A DNA stretch of 64,000 bases from Streptomyces pyxinicus. GTDB lineage: Bacteria; Actinomycetota; Actinomycetes; Streptomycetales; Streptomycetaceae. Positions 43,128-52,133 of the stretch are shown here, one piece after another. The stretch covers positions 62,001-126,000 of the forward strand of contig NZ_JANUGP010000020.1 in NCBI RefSeq assembly GCF_024753135.1, in the 5' to 3' direction. The position numbers and the translations under genes were made by a program. The notes under the pieces were generated by a model that made no database searches, had not been told where the DNA came from, and saw only the letters and a list, made by a program, of their open reading frames with translations. How positions within the stretch are numbered: the stretch's first letter is position 1; every line of letters starts with the position of its first letter.

Positions 43128-44546
43128 TCAGCCCATTTCCTCCAGGGTCTTGCCCTTCGTCTCCTTGACGAACTTCAGGACGAACGGGATGGAGAGGGCG
43201 GCGAAGATCGTGTAGATCACGTAGGTGCCGGAGAGGTTCCAGTCGGCCAGCGACGGGAAGCTCGCGGTGATGGCCCAGTTGGCGATCCACTGAGCGGAGG
43301 CGGCCACGCCGAGGGCGGCGGCGCGGATCCGGTTCGGGAACATCTCGCCGAGGAAGACCCAGACCACCACGCCCCAGGAGAGGGCGAAGAAGAGGACGAA
43401 CAGGTGGGCGGCGACCAGGGCGACCCAGCCCTGGGTGGCGGGGAGCTTGCCGTCCACGAGGTCGTAGGAGAACGCCCAGGCCTCCAGCGCCAGGCCGACG
43501 ACCATGCCGACCGAGCCGATCAGGGCGAGCGGCTTGCGGCCGATGCGGTCCACGAAGATCATCGCGATCACGGTGCCGACGATGTTGATGATCGACGTCG
43601 TGAAGGAGTAGAGGAACGAGTCCGTCGGGTCGACGCCGACCGACTGCCACAGCGTCGAGGAGTAGTAGAACGCGACGTTGATGCCGACGAACTGCTGGAA
43701 GACCGACAGGCCGATACCGATCCAGACGATCGGCTTGAAGAAGAAGGAGCCGCCGAGCAGGTCCTTGAAGGTGGACTTGTGCTCGCGCTTCATGGCGCGC
43801 TCGATCTCGTCGATCCGGGCGTCCAGGTCGATCTTGTCGCCCTCGACCTCCTTGAGCACCTCGCGGGCCCGCGCCGTGCGGCCGACCTCGATCAGGAAGC
43901 GCGGCGACTCGGGGATCGCGAAGGAGAGCAGGCCGTACAGCACCGCCGGGATCACCATGACGCCGAGCATGACCTGCCAGGCCTCCAGGCCCAGCAGCTT
44001 GCCGCGCTGGTCGCCGCCGGCGGCGTTCAGGATGGCCCAGTTGACGAGCTGGGAGACGGCGATGCCGACCACGATCGCGGCCTGCTGGAAGGAGCCGAGC
44101 CGGCCGCGGTAGGCCGGCGGGGCGACCTCGGCGATGTAGGCGGGGCCGATGACCGAGGCCATGCCGATGGCGAAGCCGCCGATGATGCGCCAGAAGGCGA
44201 GGTCCCACAGGGCGAACGGCAGCGCGGAGCCGACGGCGCTGATGGTGAAGAGGACCGCGGCGATCTGCATGCAGCGGATACGGCCGATCCGGTCGGCTAT
44301 CCGGCCGGCGGTCGCGGCACCGATGGCACAGCCGATCAGGGCGATCGCGATGACCTGCGCGAGGGCCGCGGAGCCGATGTCGTACCGACTGCGGATGGCC
44401 TCGACGGCGCCGTTGATCACAGAGCTGTCGTAACCGAACAGGAAGCCACCCATCGCCGCCGCCGCCGCGATGAAGATGACGTGCCCGAGATGTTCGGGAT
44501 GAGCCGTACTGGCTCCTGGCTGAGGTGCCTGCGCAGTGCTGGTCAC
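43128..44546 (-). CDS. glcP: Glucose permease GlcP (MFS sugar porter)
   Basis: This 472-residue major-facilitator sugar/H+ symporter has 12 helices. Motifs are GGFLFGYDSSVINGA, GRIADRIGRIRC, PAYIAEVAPPAYRGRLGS, PESPRFLIEVGR, QQFVGINVAFYYSSTLW, DRIGRKPLALIG and GEMFPNRIRA. Length and location beside smc match GlcP1 of S. coelicolor, the main glucose transporter. GTG start with AGGAG 7 nt upstream. A sigma70-type promoter with an embedded palindrome lies ~115 bp upstream, so expression is probably glucose-responsive. Confidence 0.9.
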   Translation of the reverse strand: MTSTAQAPQPGASTAHPEHLGHVIFIAAAAAMGGFLFGYDSSVINGAVEAIRSRYDIGSAALAQVIAIALIGCAIGAATAGRIADRIGRIRCMQIAAVLFTISAVGSALPFALWDLAFWRIIGGFAIGMASVIGPAYIAEVAPPAYRGRLGSFQQAAIVVGIAVSQLVNWAILNAAGGDQRGKLLGLEAWQVMLGVMVIPAVLYGLLSFAIPESPRFLIEVGRTARAREVLKEVEGDKIDLDARIDEIERAMKREHKSTFKDLLGGSFFFKPIVWIGIGLSVFQQFVGINVAFYYSSTLWQSVGVDPTDSFLYSFTTSIINIVGTVIAMIFVDRIGRKPLALIGSVGMVVGLALEAWAFSYDLVDGKLPATQGWVALVAAHLFVLFFALSWGVVVWVFLGEMFPNRIRAAALGVAASAQWIANWAITASFPSLADWNLSGTYVIYTIFAALSIPFVLKFVKETKGKTLEEMG

Positions 44547-44658
44547 GAAAAAACTCCTCGGGCCGCGGCAACGCTGCCGGGTGGGGTGATCCCTTCCTGG
44601 TATCCAGTGGCGCACAGGTTCACACCACTCACACCTGAAGGTAAAGACAACGTTGCAG

Positions 44659-44686
44659 AGACTATGCCTTCAAGTTTCGAAGTCAA
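44659..44686 (-). promoter_or_regulatory. glcP promoter with embedded near-palindrome
   Basis: On the reverse strand, TTGACT (+ 44681-44686) and TAGTCT (44659-44664) are separated by 16 bp, close to the HrdB consensus. The spacer holds CTTCGAAACTTGAAG (44668-44682), a near-palindrome and a candidate repressor operator. It gives a ~110-nt leader before the GTG. Confidence 0.65.
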
Positions 44687-44772
44687 TAGGTGAACGACTG
44701 TGAGCTTTTAGATAGTGGGGGACGCTTCGCGTTCAAGAAGTGAATATAGATCGAGTTGATCTTGATGAGGGG

Positions 44773-47700
44773 TCAGCGGAGGCGCTGCGAGATGACCTTC
44801 GACACCCCGTCGCCTTGCATGGACACGCCGTAGAGCGCGTCGGCGACCTCCATCGTGCGCTTCTGGTGCGTGATCACGATCAGCTGGGAGGCCTCCTGCA
44901 GCTCCTGCATGATCCGGATCAGCCGCTGGAGGTTGGTGTCGTCCAGCGCCGCCTCGACCTCGTCCATCACGTAGAACGGGCTCGGCCGGGCCTTGAAGAT
45001 GGAGACCAGCAGCGCCACGGCGGTCAGCGAGCGCTCGCCGCCGGAGAGCAGGGACAGCCGCTTCACCTTCTTGCCCGGTGGGCGCGCCTCGACGTCCACG
45101 CCCGTCGCGAGCATGTTGCCGGGGTCGGTGAGCACCAGCCGCCCCTCGCCGCCCGGGAACAGGCGGCTGAAGACGCCCTCGAACTCGCGGGCCGTGTCCC
45201 GGTAGGCCTCGGTGAAGACCTGCTCGACCCGCTCGTCGACCTCCTTCACCACTTGAAGAAGGTCCACGCGGGTCTTCTTCAGGTCCTCCAGCTGCTCGCT
45301 CAGGAACTTGTGCCGCTCCTCCAGCGCCGCGAACTCCTCCAGCGCAAGCGGGTTGACCTTGCCGAGCTGCTGGTACGCCCGCTCGGCCGCCCTGAGCCGC
45401 TTCTCCTGCTCGGCACGGACAAAGGGACGCGGCTGGTCGCGGGGGTCCTCCGGGTCCTCCGGCACCCGCTCGCCGTCGGCGGGGAGGGAGGGCGGTACCG
45501 GCTGGCGCGGCCCGTACTCCGCCACGAGGCCCGCCGGTTCGACGCCCAGCTCCTCCAGCGCCCTGGTCTCCAGCTGCTCGATCCGCAGCCGTTTCTCGGC
45601 GCCGAGCACCTCGCCGCGGTGCACCGAGTCCGTCAGCTTGTCCAGCTCGGCCTTCAGGTCGCGGCCGGCCGCGCGGGCGGCGGTCAACTCCTGCTCCCGG
45701 CGGGCCTTGGCGGCCTCGGCGGCGGTGCGCTCGCGGTCGGCGCGGGTCAGGGAGACCTCGACGTGCGCCAGCAGTTGCCGGGCACCGGAGGCGACCGCCT
45801 CGGCGACGGCGGCCTCGTGGCGCAGCCGGGCCCGGCGCTGCTCGGCACGCGCGCGTGCCTCGCGTTCGGCGCGGGCGGCCCGGTCCAGGGAGTCCGCGCG
45901 GCCGGCGAGGCCCTTGACCCGCTCCTCGTGCGTACGGACCTGGAGGCGGGCCTCCATCTCGGTCTGCCGGGCGTTGGCGCCGTCGGCGGCCAGCCGGTCC
46001 CGTACGGAGGTGTCCGGCTCCTCCGCCACCGGGGTCTCCTCGGCCACGGCCAGCCGCTCGGCCAGTTCCTCGGCCTCCGCCACGGCCCGCTCCAGCGCCT
46101 CCTGGGCGCGGGCGGCGGCGGCGGCCGACCGCTCGGCCTCGCCGGCCGCGCCGCGCGCCTGTCCGGCGAGGCGGCCGAGCTGCTGGGCCACGGCCGACTT
46201 CTCCCGGTCGGCGCTGCGGCGCCGCTCGCCGGCCTGCTCCACGAGGGCGGCGGCCTCGGTACGCCGCTCGGCCGCCGCGCGCTGCCGTCCGGCCAGTTCC
46301 TCGCAGCGCACCGCCAGGTCCTCCAGCTCGGCGGCGGCCTCGTCCACGGAGGCCCGCACCTCCAGCAGGCTGGGGGCACCTGCGGACCCGCCGTGCGCGA
46401 AGTGGGCGCTCAGGAGGTCGCCCTCGGCGGTGACGGCGGTCAGGTCCGGGCGGGCGTGGACCAGCTCCTCGGCGTCCTCCAGGGTGGCGACGACGACGAT
46501 GCCGCGCAGGAGGCGGCGGACGGCGGGCATGAGTTCCGGGGGGCCGGTGACGAGGTGCGCGGCGGGGCGGGCGGGGACGGGGGTGTCGCCGGGGGCACGA
46601 GTGTCGTGGCCGGCCGCGCCCGTCGCGGGCGCTTCTTCCGGGGCCTGCGTCAGCAGCAGGGACGCTCGGCCTCCGTCCTGTTTGCGCAGGAGGCGGAGGG
46701 ATTCCGCCGCCGAGGACGGGGTGGTCACGGCGACGGCGTCGGCGGCGGCGCCGAAGGCCGCCGCGAGGGCCGCCTCGTGGCCCGGGGCCACGGTCAGCAG
46801 CTCGGCGGCGGGGCCGAGGACTCCGCTGAGCCGGTCCCGGGCGCCCAGCAGGATGCCGGTGCCGTCCTTGCGGCGCAGGCCGAGGGCGAGGGCGTCGCGG
46901 CGGGCCTGGGTGGCGGCGCGGGAGCGCTCGGCGGCGGTGAGGGCCTCGCGGGCGGCGCTCAGTGCGGTGTCGGCCTCGGCGAGCTGTCGTCTGGCCGTCT
47001 CGTGCCGCTCGGCCAGGTCCGCGTCGTCGGCGTCGAGGCCGTCGACCTCGGCCCGCAGCGTCTCGTACTCCTCCTGGGCGCGGACGGCGCGGTCCTGGGC
47101 CTCGTCGCGGGCCGCGGCCAGCCGGTCGATCTCGGCCTGTGCGGAGGCGGCGCGCGAGCGGGCCGCGTTGACCTGGCCGTTCAGGCGGGCCAGGCCCTCG
47201 CGGCGGTCGGCGATGGCACGGGCAACGTCCTTCAGCCGGCGTTCTTCAGCGGCGAGTTCTCTTTCCAGGTCGGCGCGGTGGGCGACCGTGTCGTCCAGGG
47301 CGTGCTGGGCGGCCTCCAGGGCGGCTTCCAGCTCGGCTTCCTGCTCGCGGACGCGGGCGGCCTCGCGCTCCAGGTCCTCCGGGTCACGGCCACGCCGCTC
47401 CTCGGCGGGCGCGGAGGTGGCGCTCCTGACCCGGGCGTCGGCCAGCGAGATCGTGCCGCGCACCCGCTCGGCCAGCTGGGACAGCTCGTACCAGGTCTGC
47501 TGGGCGCGCTGGAGGCGGGGCGTGAGCTGCCGTACCTCGGCCTCCAGTTGAGCCTCGCGGTTCAGAGTCGTCTTGAGTTCCCGCTCGGCGGCCTCCCTGC
47601 GTTCCTTCAGGGCCGCCTCGTCGGCGATCTCGGCCGAGAGCGCCTCGCGCAGCCGTACCAGGTCGTCGGCGAGCAGGCGCAGCCGGGCGTCGCGCAGGTC

Positions 47701-48360
47701 GGCCTGGATGACGGCGGCCCGGCGCGCCACCGCCGCCTGCCGGCCGAGCGGCTTGAGCTGGCGGCGCAGTTCGTCGGTGAGGTCCTGCACGCGCGCGAGG
47801 TTGGCCTGCATCGCGTCGAGCTTGCGCAGCGCCTTCTCTTTGCGCTTGCGGTGCTTGAGGACGCCCGCGGCCTCCTCGATGAAAGCGCGGCGGCCCATCG
47901 GGTCGGCGTGCAGGACGGAGTCGAGCTGGCCCTGGCCGACGATGACGTGCATCTCGCGGCCGATGCCGGAGTCGGAGAGGAGTTCCTGGATGTCGAGCAG
48001 CCGGCAGGTGTCGCCGTTGATCTGGTACTCGCTGCCGCCGTTGCGGAACATGATCCGCGTGATGGTGACCTCGGCGTACTCGATGGGCAGCGCCCCGTCG
48101 GAGTTGTCGATGGTCAGCGACACCTCGGCCCGGCCGAGTGGCGGGCGGCCGGTGGTGCCGGCGAAGATGACGTCTTCCATCTTGCCGCCGCGCAGCGACT
48201 TGGCGCCCTGTTCGCCCATGACCCAGCTGAGCGCGTCCACGACGTTGGACTTGCCCGAGCCGTTCGGGCCGACCACACAGGTGATCCCCGGCTCGAACCG
48301 GAGCGTGGTCGCGGAGGCGAACGACTTGAACCCCCGGAGGGTCAGGGCCTTGAGGTGCAC
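44773..48360 (-). CDS. smc: Chromosome segregation/condensin protein SMC
   Basis: This 1195-residue ATPase organises the chromosome. Head motifs are Walker A VVGPNGSGKSN (residues 30-39), signature LSGGERSLTAVALLVSIF (~1105) and Walker B FYVMDEVEAALDD (~1130). Two long coiled coils rich in Ala, Glu, Arg and Leu flank a Gly-containing hinge at about 500-660. The GTG at 48360 gives the usual N-terminus MHLKALTLRGFKSF. In Streptomyces SMC compacts chromosomes during sporulation septation. The opposite-strand frame over it is a shadow. Confidence 0.97.
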   Translation of the reverse strand: MHLKALTLRGFKSFASATTLRFEPGITCVVGPNGSGKSNVVDALSWVMGEQGAKSLRGGKMEDVIFAGTTGRPPLGRAEVSLTIDNSDGALPIEYAEVTITRIMFRNGGSEYQINGDTCRLLDIQELLSDSGIGREMHVIVGQGQLDSVLHADPMGRRAFIEEAAGVLKHRKRKEKALRKLDAMQANLARVQDLTDELRRQLKPLGRQAAVARRAAVIQADLRDARLRLLADDLVRLREALSAEIADEAALKERREAAERELKTTLNREAQLEAEVRQLTPRLQRAQQTWYELSQLAERVRGTISLADARVRSATSAPAEERRGRDPEDLEREAARVREQEAELEAALEAAQHALDDTVAHRADLERELAAEERRLKDVARAIADRREGLARLNGQVNAARSRAASAQAEIDRLAAARDEAQDRAVRAQEEYETLRAEVDGLDADDADLAERHETARRQLAEADTALSAAREALTAAERSRAATQARRDALALGLRRKDGTGILLGARDRLSGVLGPAAELLTVAPGHEAALAAAFGAAADAVAVTTPSSAAESLRLLRKQDGGRASLLLTQAPEEAPATGAAGHDTRAPGDTPVPARPAAHLVTGPPELMPAVRRLLRGIVVVATLEDAEELVHARPDLTAVTAEGDLLSAHFAHGGSAGAPSLLEVRASVDEAAAELEDLAVRCEELAGRQRAAAERRTEAAALVEQAGERRRSADREKSAVAQQLGRLAGQARGAAGEAERSAAAAARAQEALERAVAEAEELAERLAVAEETPVAEEPDTSVRDRLAADGANARQTEMEARLQVRTHEERVKGLAGRADSLDRAARAEREARARAEQRRARLRHEAAVAEAVASGARQLLAHVEVSLTRADRERTAAEAAKARREQELTAARAAGRDLKAELDKLTDSVHRGEVLGAEKRLRIEQLETRALEELGVEPAGLVAEYGPRQPVPPSLPADGERVPEDPEDPRDQPRPFVRAEQEKRLRAAERAYQQLGKVNPLALEEFAALEERHKFLSEQLEDLKKTRVDLLQVVKEVDERVEQVFTEAYRDTAREFEGVFSRLFPGGEGRLVLTDPGNMLATGVDVEARPPGKKVKRLSLLSGGERSLTAVALLVSIFKARPSPFYVMDEVEAALDDTNLQRLIRIMQELQEASQLIVITHQKRTMEVADALYGVSMQGDGVSKVISQRLR

Positions 48361-48506
48361 GCCGCCGGACTCTACCCGCCCCCGCTATCTCACTCCCGCT
48401 ATCTCACTCCACGGACACTCGCAACCGCACGGTTTCGCCGATGAACGGGAGGGGCACATCAGACGTTGAAGAGGGTGAAAGGATGCGCGGGGGAAAGATA
48501 AGAAAG

Positions 48507-48528
48507 AAGGGACGCCGAAGCGTCCCTT
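48507..48528 (-). terminator. Terminator with UUCG tetraloop
   Basis: On the reverse strand a 9-bp stem closes a cUUCGg tetraloop, followed by a pyrimidine-rich CTTTCTTATCTTT tail. It lies downstream of the small coiled-coil gene (stop 48642). Its strand and T-rich tail fit Rho-independent termination before smc. Confidence 0.85.
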
Positions 48529-48557
48529 GCAACTCTGACGGCTGGATCACAGCCGCC

Positions 48558-48591
48558 GGATCAACTGAGCGGTTGGATCGACTGAGCGGTT
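48558..48591. repeat. Two 17-bp direct repeats
   Basis: GGATCAACTGAGCGGTT (48558-48574) is followed at once by the same sequence with one substitution (48575-48591), in the 3' untranslated region of the small coiled-coil gene. Significance unknown. Confidence 0.7.
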
Positions 48592-48641
48592 GATTCGGGC
48601 AGCCCGAACATTGCTACCGCTGTCGTGGAGCGTTGCGGTGA

Positions 48642-48845
48642 TCAGGTGAGCGCAGGCTCCGCCTGGTGTGCGTCGATGCTCTCCATGATCCTGTCCTGAG
48701 AGGCGGCAGCCGTCAGCGCGTCGTTCTCATGCTGGATCCGGACCAGCTCGGACTCCAGGTCCTGCACGCGCTGCTGCAGCCGTCGCATCTCGGCGAGGAG
48801 TCGAGGGTCGGAGCCGCCGACGTAACCGAGAAGCGCCTTTGCCAT
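48642..48845 (-). CDS. Small conserved Streptomyces coiled-coil protein
   Basis: This 67-residue acidic protein starts MAKALLGYVGGSDPRLLAEM and continues as one amphipathic helix (RLQQRVQDLESELVRIQHEN) likely to form a coiled coil, ending HQAEPALT. It is strongly reminiscent of the conserved Streptomyces protein encoded between smc and acylphosphatase. No function known to me. GGAGG lies ~10 nt upstream of the ATG at 48845; upstream frame extension has no matching character. Own terminator follows. Confidence 0.85.
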   Translation of the reverse strand: MAKALLGYVGGSDPRLLAEMRRLQQRVQDLESELVRIQHENDALTAAASQDRIMESIDAHQAEPALT

Positions 48846-49226
48846 GATGGATGGTCCTCCACACTGAGTGACCGACCGATGCGGTGTAGGTCGTGAGGGA
48901 TTCGCACCCGCGTGCTTGGCACATCCGGGTGTTGCTCTGCTGTTGCCACATGCCAAACAGCTAAGGTGCGCGGGGCTTTCAGCGTCTCACCAAAAAGTTT
49001 GACGGTCAACACGATCACACCCCGTATTGGCGGGCGGACCGGGGCGCGCGGCCGGAAAGCGGCGGCGCTGCGACGGGAACCGGTGCCCTCGGGGCGTGGC
49101 GATCAGCTGTACCTGCGGAGCCTGCCACGCCCCGTCGTTCTTGGCAACCACCAGGCCGTTTCCGCCTCCGCGGGTGCCGTCGGCGGCTCCGCGCGGCGCG
49201 GCCCGCGGGTCGGTGCGGGAGCGGGG
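48846..49226 (-). promoter_or_regulatory. Intergenic region upstream of the coiled-coil gene (381 bp)
   Basis: The stretch 48950-49020 is A+T-rich and should contain the promoter. On the reverse strand a TTGACC (+ 49004-49009) has no good -10 at 16-18 bp. Nothing else is recognised. The rest, to acyP, is G+C-rich with no supported ORF. Confidence 0.35.
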
Positions 49227-49508
49227 TCAGCGGATGGCGAAGCCGTCGTAGCCGCCGCGGGGTGTGTCCCAGATCTCGGTGACACCGTCCACATGTCCGG
49301 GCGTGTCGTCGCCCTGGAGCCAGTCGAGCAGCCCCTCGCAGTGCTTACGCGGTCCCTCCGCGACCACCTGGACCCGGCCGTCGGCCAGATTGAGAGCAAA
49401 ACCACTCAGGCCGCCGATCTCCAGCGCCCTGGCCCGCGTGAACCAGCGGAAACCCACGCCCTGCACGCGTCCTCGCACCCAGGCGACCAGTCGAACATCC
49501 TCGCTCAT
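49227..49508 (-). CDS. acyP: Acylphosphatase
   Basis: This 93-residue enzyme hydrolyses acyl phosphates such as carbamoyl phosphate or 1,3-bisphosphoglycerate. The active-site Arg lies in VRGRVQGVGFRWF and the catalytic Asn in ALNLADGRVQVVAEG, both intact. Length and beta-alpha-beta order are typical. It is a single gene between the small coiled-coil gene and the convergently... (forward-strand) CAP gene, and shows no operon partner. Confidence 0.94.
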   Translation of the reverse strand: MSEDVRLVAWVRGRVQGVGFRWFTRARALEIGGLSGFALNLADGRVQVVAEGPRKHCEGLLDWLQGDDTPGHVDGVTEIWDTPRGGYDGFAIR

Positions 49509-49686
49509 GCCAGCAACCTAACCGGCCGGTGTCGCTCGGGGCACATCGCGTACCGGTGGCATGGGGTAGCGTCCGCTCCCACACATCTCAGAGGAAACTC
49601 ACTCAATCGAGTGAGCCGGTCTGGCCAGGGGGAGGCACGCGCCGGTCGTTCGCGCGCAAGGAAGGCGCAGGGAAGAGGGCAGGGAC

Positions 49687-50748
49687 ATGGGACGCCACCG
49701 ACGCTCCGCCGGTTCGGGCGAGGACCCCCCGCACCTGCCCCCGCGTGACCGGGCGCCGATGGGCATCGCGCCGTATCTCAACCCGGAGGCGTACGCCGAG
49801 GCCAACGCGCGGGCGCACGCCTACCTCTTCGCCGACGACAGCCATCTCTTCGCCGATGACAGCGCGACGCCCCCGGCCGCGGGCACCGGCGCCCCTCTGG
49901 GCCACGACACCGCCCACCGGCACCGGAAGAGGGGCGGGCGCCGGGTGCGCGCGGGCCTGCTCGGGGTGTCGGCCGCCGTAGCGCTCGGCACGGTCGCGGT
50001 GGCCACGGGCGTGGTGCCGGGCCTGGAGCACTACCGGCTGGGCGGCGGCAGCAGCACCACCGGGGGCGGCCAGGCCCGGTCGGCCGCCTCCCCCGGCAAC
50101 ACCAGCAGCGAGCAGGGCGGGACCTCGGGCAGCGCGGACACGACGACCGCACCCGCGCCGACGGCCCCGAGCACCGGGCACTCCCCCACCGCCCCCGCGG
50201 AACCGGCGTCCCCCTCCGCCGCCAGGACGCCCGCGACGAAGGCGCCCTCCCCGTCCAGAACGGCCGCACCGAAGGCGACCCCGCCCGCGCCGAAGGCGAC
50301 CCCCTCCGCCCCCTCCCACACGGCGGCCAACCCACCGTCGGCGACCGCCGCGCCGACGCAGGTGTCGAAGGAGACGGTCGCCGCGGCGGAGGTGCTCCGG
50401 CTCGTCAACGTGGAGCGGGCGAAGGCCGGCCGCGCCCCGCTCGCGGCCAACTCCTCGCTGAGCGGGTTGGCGGAGGCGTTCAGCGACGACATGGCCGCGC
50501 GGGACTTCTTCGACCACACCGACCCGGACGGCGCCACCCCCTGGGACCGGGCCGCGAAGGCAGGCGTCACCGACCTCGGCGGCGAGAACATAGCCCGCGG
50601 CCAGGCCGCCGCGGCGGACGTCGTGGCGGCCTGGATGGACAGCCCCGGTCACCGCGCCAACATCCTGAACCCCGACTTCAAGACCCTCGGCGTCGGCGTC
50701 CACCTCGGCCCGGGCGGCCCCTGGTGGACCCAGGACTTCGGCTACTGA
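49687..50748 (+). CDS. Membrane-anchored or secreted CAP/SCP-domain protein
   Basis: This 353-residue protein has a ~85-residue cytoplasmic N-terminus, one membrane helix (VRAGLLGVSAAVALGTVAVATGVV), a ~110-residue Ala/Pro/Thr/Ser linker and a C-terminal CAP domain (EVLRLVNVERAKAGRAPLAA, FFDHTDPDGATPWDR, GENIARGQ, WMDSPGHRANILNPDF). The bacterial YkwD-type CAP domain has the His and Glu residues in place. The helix is internal, giving a type II anchor. AGGG precedes the ATG closely. Function unknown; CAP proteins often act at the cell surface. Confidence 0.88.
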   Translation: MGRHRRSAGSGEDPPHLPPRDRAPMGIAPYLNPEAYAEANARAHAYLFADDSHLFADDSATPPAAGTGAPLGHDTAHRHRKRGGRRVRAGLLGVSAAVALGTVAVATGVVPGLEHYRLGGGSSTTGGGQARSAASPGNTSSEQGGTSGSADTTTAPAPTAPSTGHSPTAPAEPASPSAARTPATKAPSPSRTAAPKATPPAPKATPSAPSHTAANPPSATAAPTQVSKETVAAAEVLRLVNVERAKAGRAPLAANSSLSGLAEAFSDDMAARDFFDHTDPDGATPWDRAAKAGVTDLGGENIARGQAAAADVVAAWMDSPGHRANILNPDFKTLGVGVHLGPGGPWWTQDFGY

Positions 50749-50756
50749 CCTACCTG

Positions 50757-50790
50757 CTAACCACGAGTTAGTGCACGCTAGAGGGTAGCG
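50757..50790 (+). promoter_or_regulatory. Two 5-5-5 palindromes upstream of the HxlR gene
   Basis: CTAAC-n5-GTTAG (50757-50771) and CGCTA-n5-TAGCG (50776-50790) have perfect 5-bp arms and centres 19 bp apart, about two helical turns. They lie just before a -10-like TACTCT (50802-50807). They are candidate operators for autoregulation by the HxlR protein. Confidence 0.55.
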
Positions 50791-50813
50791 CTGCGTGCGC
50801 GTACTCTGATGCC

Positions 50814-51215
50814 ATGACCGCCAGCACGGACCTCGACGACCTCGACGACCTCGCCTACGACGTCTTCGCCAAGGCCTGCCCCTCGCGCGGCACCCTGGAG
50901 CACGTCACCGGCCGCTGGGGCGGGCTCACGCTCGGCGCGCTGTACGAGGGGTCGCTGCGCTTCAACGAGCTGCGCCGCCGGGTCGACGGCGTGAGCGAGA
51001 AGATGCTGTCCCAGACCCTGCACGCGCTGGAGCGCGACGGCCTGGTGCACCGCGAGGCCCAGCCGACCAACCCGCCCCGCGTGGACTACGAACTGACGCC
51101 CCTTGGCCGGCGGGTCGCCGAGCGGCTGCTCGCGCTCATCCACTGCGTGGAGGGCGCGATGGACGACGTACTCGCCGCCCGCGAGCGTTACGACGCGACG
51201 CGCGGCGCCCGCTGA
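50814..51215 (+). CDS. HxlR-family transcriptional regulator
   Basis: This 133-residue MarR-like winged-helix protein has the HxlR pattern: ACPSRGTLEHVTGRWGGLTL, GSLRFNELRRRVDGVSEKML, SQTLHALERDGLVHREAQ and VDYELTPLGRRVAE. The Cys in ACPSR is the redox-sensing position in several HxlR regulators. No Shine-Dalgarno sequence precedes the ATG, and the -10-like TACTCT would place the start site at or next to the ATG, so the mRNA may be leaderless. Its 3' end overlaps the mutM 3' end by 28 bp. Confidence 0.87.
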   Translation: MTASTDLDDLDDLAYDVFAKACPSRGTLEHVTGRWGGLTLGALYEGSLRFNELRRRVDGVSEKMLSQTLHALERDGLVHREAQPTNPPRVDYELTPLGRRVAERLLALIHCVEGAMDDVLAARERYDATRGAR

Positions 51216-52048
51216 CACTTCGGGCAGAAGTAGCTGGAGCGGTTCATCCACGGCCGGCGCCGCATGGGGGTGCCACACCGGCGGCAGGGCTCGCCCTCCC
51301 GGCCGTAGGCGTCCAGGGACCGGTCGAAGTAGCCCGATTCGCCGTTGACGTTGACGTACAGGCTGTCGAAGCTGGTGCCGCCCACGGACAGGGCCGCGTT
51401 CATCACGTCCCGCACATGGCCGAGGAGTTCCGCGGTGACGGGACGGGTGAAGCCGGCCGTGGGGCGCTCGTAGTGGAGGCGGGCGCGCCACAGCGCCTCG
51501 TCGGCGTAGATGTTGCCGACCCCGCTGATCAGCGACTGGTCCAGCAGGGCCCGTTTGATGGTGCTGCGCTTGCGGCGCAGCGCCTGGTGGAAGGCCTCGT
51601 CGTCGAAGAGCGGGTCGAGGGGGTCGCGGGCGATGTGCGCGATGACGTCGGGCAGTCCCTCAGGGGTGTTGTCGTGCAACGACAGCCCGCCGAAGGTGCG
51701 TTGGTCCACGAAACGCAGCTCGGTGCCGAGGGAGTCGGCGAACCGCATCCGGATCCGCAGGTGCTTCTCGTCCGGCGCCTCGTGCGGCTGCACCAGCAGT
51801 TGGCCGCTCATCCCGAGGTGGGCGAGGACGGACTGGTTCGTCTCCTCCAGCGGCAGCCACAGGTACTTGCCGCGCCGGCTGGGCGTGCCGATGTGGTGGC
51901 CCCTCAGCCGGTGCGCGAAGTCGTCGGGGCCCGCGAGGTGCCGGCGGACGGCGCGCGGGTGGCGCACCTCGACCTCGGCGACCGTGCGCTGCGCGACCCA
52001 GCGCGCCAGACCGCGCCGGACGACCTCGACCTCGGGCAACTCGGGCAT
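51188..52048 (-). CDS. mutM: Formamidopyrimidine-DNA glycosylase (Fpg)
   Basis: This 286-residue base-excision enzyme removes 8-oxoguanine and nicks by beta,delta-elimination. The catalytic N-terminus MPELPEVE (Pro2, Glu3) is intact, as is the conserved Lys in RRGKYLW, the H2TH region (LDQSLISGVGNIYADEALW) and the zinc finger (CRRCGTP then YFCPKCQ). ATG at 52048. It lies downstream of rnc after a strong terminator, with tail-to-tail overlap with the HxlR gene. Confidence 0.96.
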   Translation of the reverse strand: MPELPEVEVVRRGLARWVAQRTVAEVEVRHPRAVRRHLAGPDDFAHRLRGHHIGTPSRRGKYLWLPLEETNQSVLAHLGMSGQLLVQPHEAPDEKHLRIRMRFADSLGTELRFVDQRTFGGLSLHDNTPEGLPDVIAHIARDPLDPLFDDEAFHQALRRKRSTIKRALLDQSLISGVGNIYADEALWRARLHYERPTAGFTRPVTAELLGHVRDVMNAALSVGGTSFDSLYVNVNGESGYFDRSLDAYGREGEPCRRCGTPMRRRPWMNRSSYFCPKCQRAPRVAS

Positions 52049-52077
52049 CAGGACCCCCGTGGGAACCAGTGGATGAA

Positions 52078-52118
52078 CCGAGCGCCCGCCCCTCGGCGAC
52101 GACGGGGCGGGCGCTCGG
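52078..52118 (-). terminator. Strong hairpin downstream of rnc
   Basis: A perfect 15-bp G+C-rich stem (52078-52092 with 52104-52118) and an 11-nt loop fill the gap between the rnc stop (52134) and the mutM start (52048). It may limit read-through into mutM. Confidence 0.75.
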
Positions 52119-52133
52119 TACTGCTTGCTCCGG

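Noticed and set aside
44740..48444. Very long (1234-residue) forward-strand ORF
   Set aside because: It is the antisense shadow of smc, with Gly/Leu/Val-rich residue composition typical of reverse reading of coiled-coil codons in high-G+C DNA.
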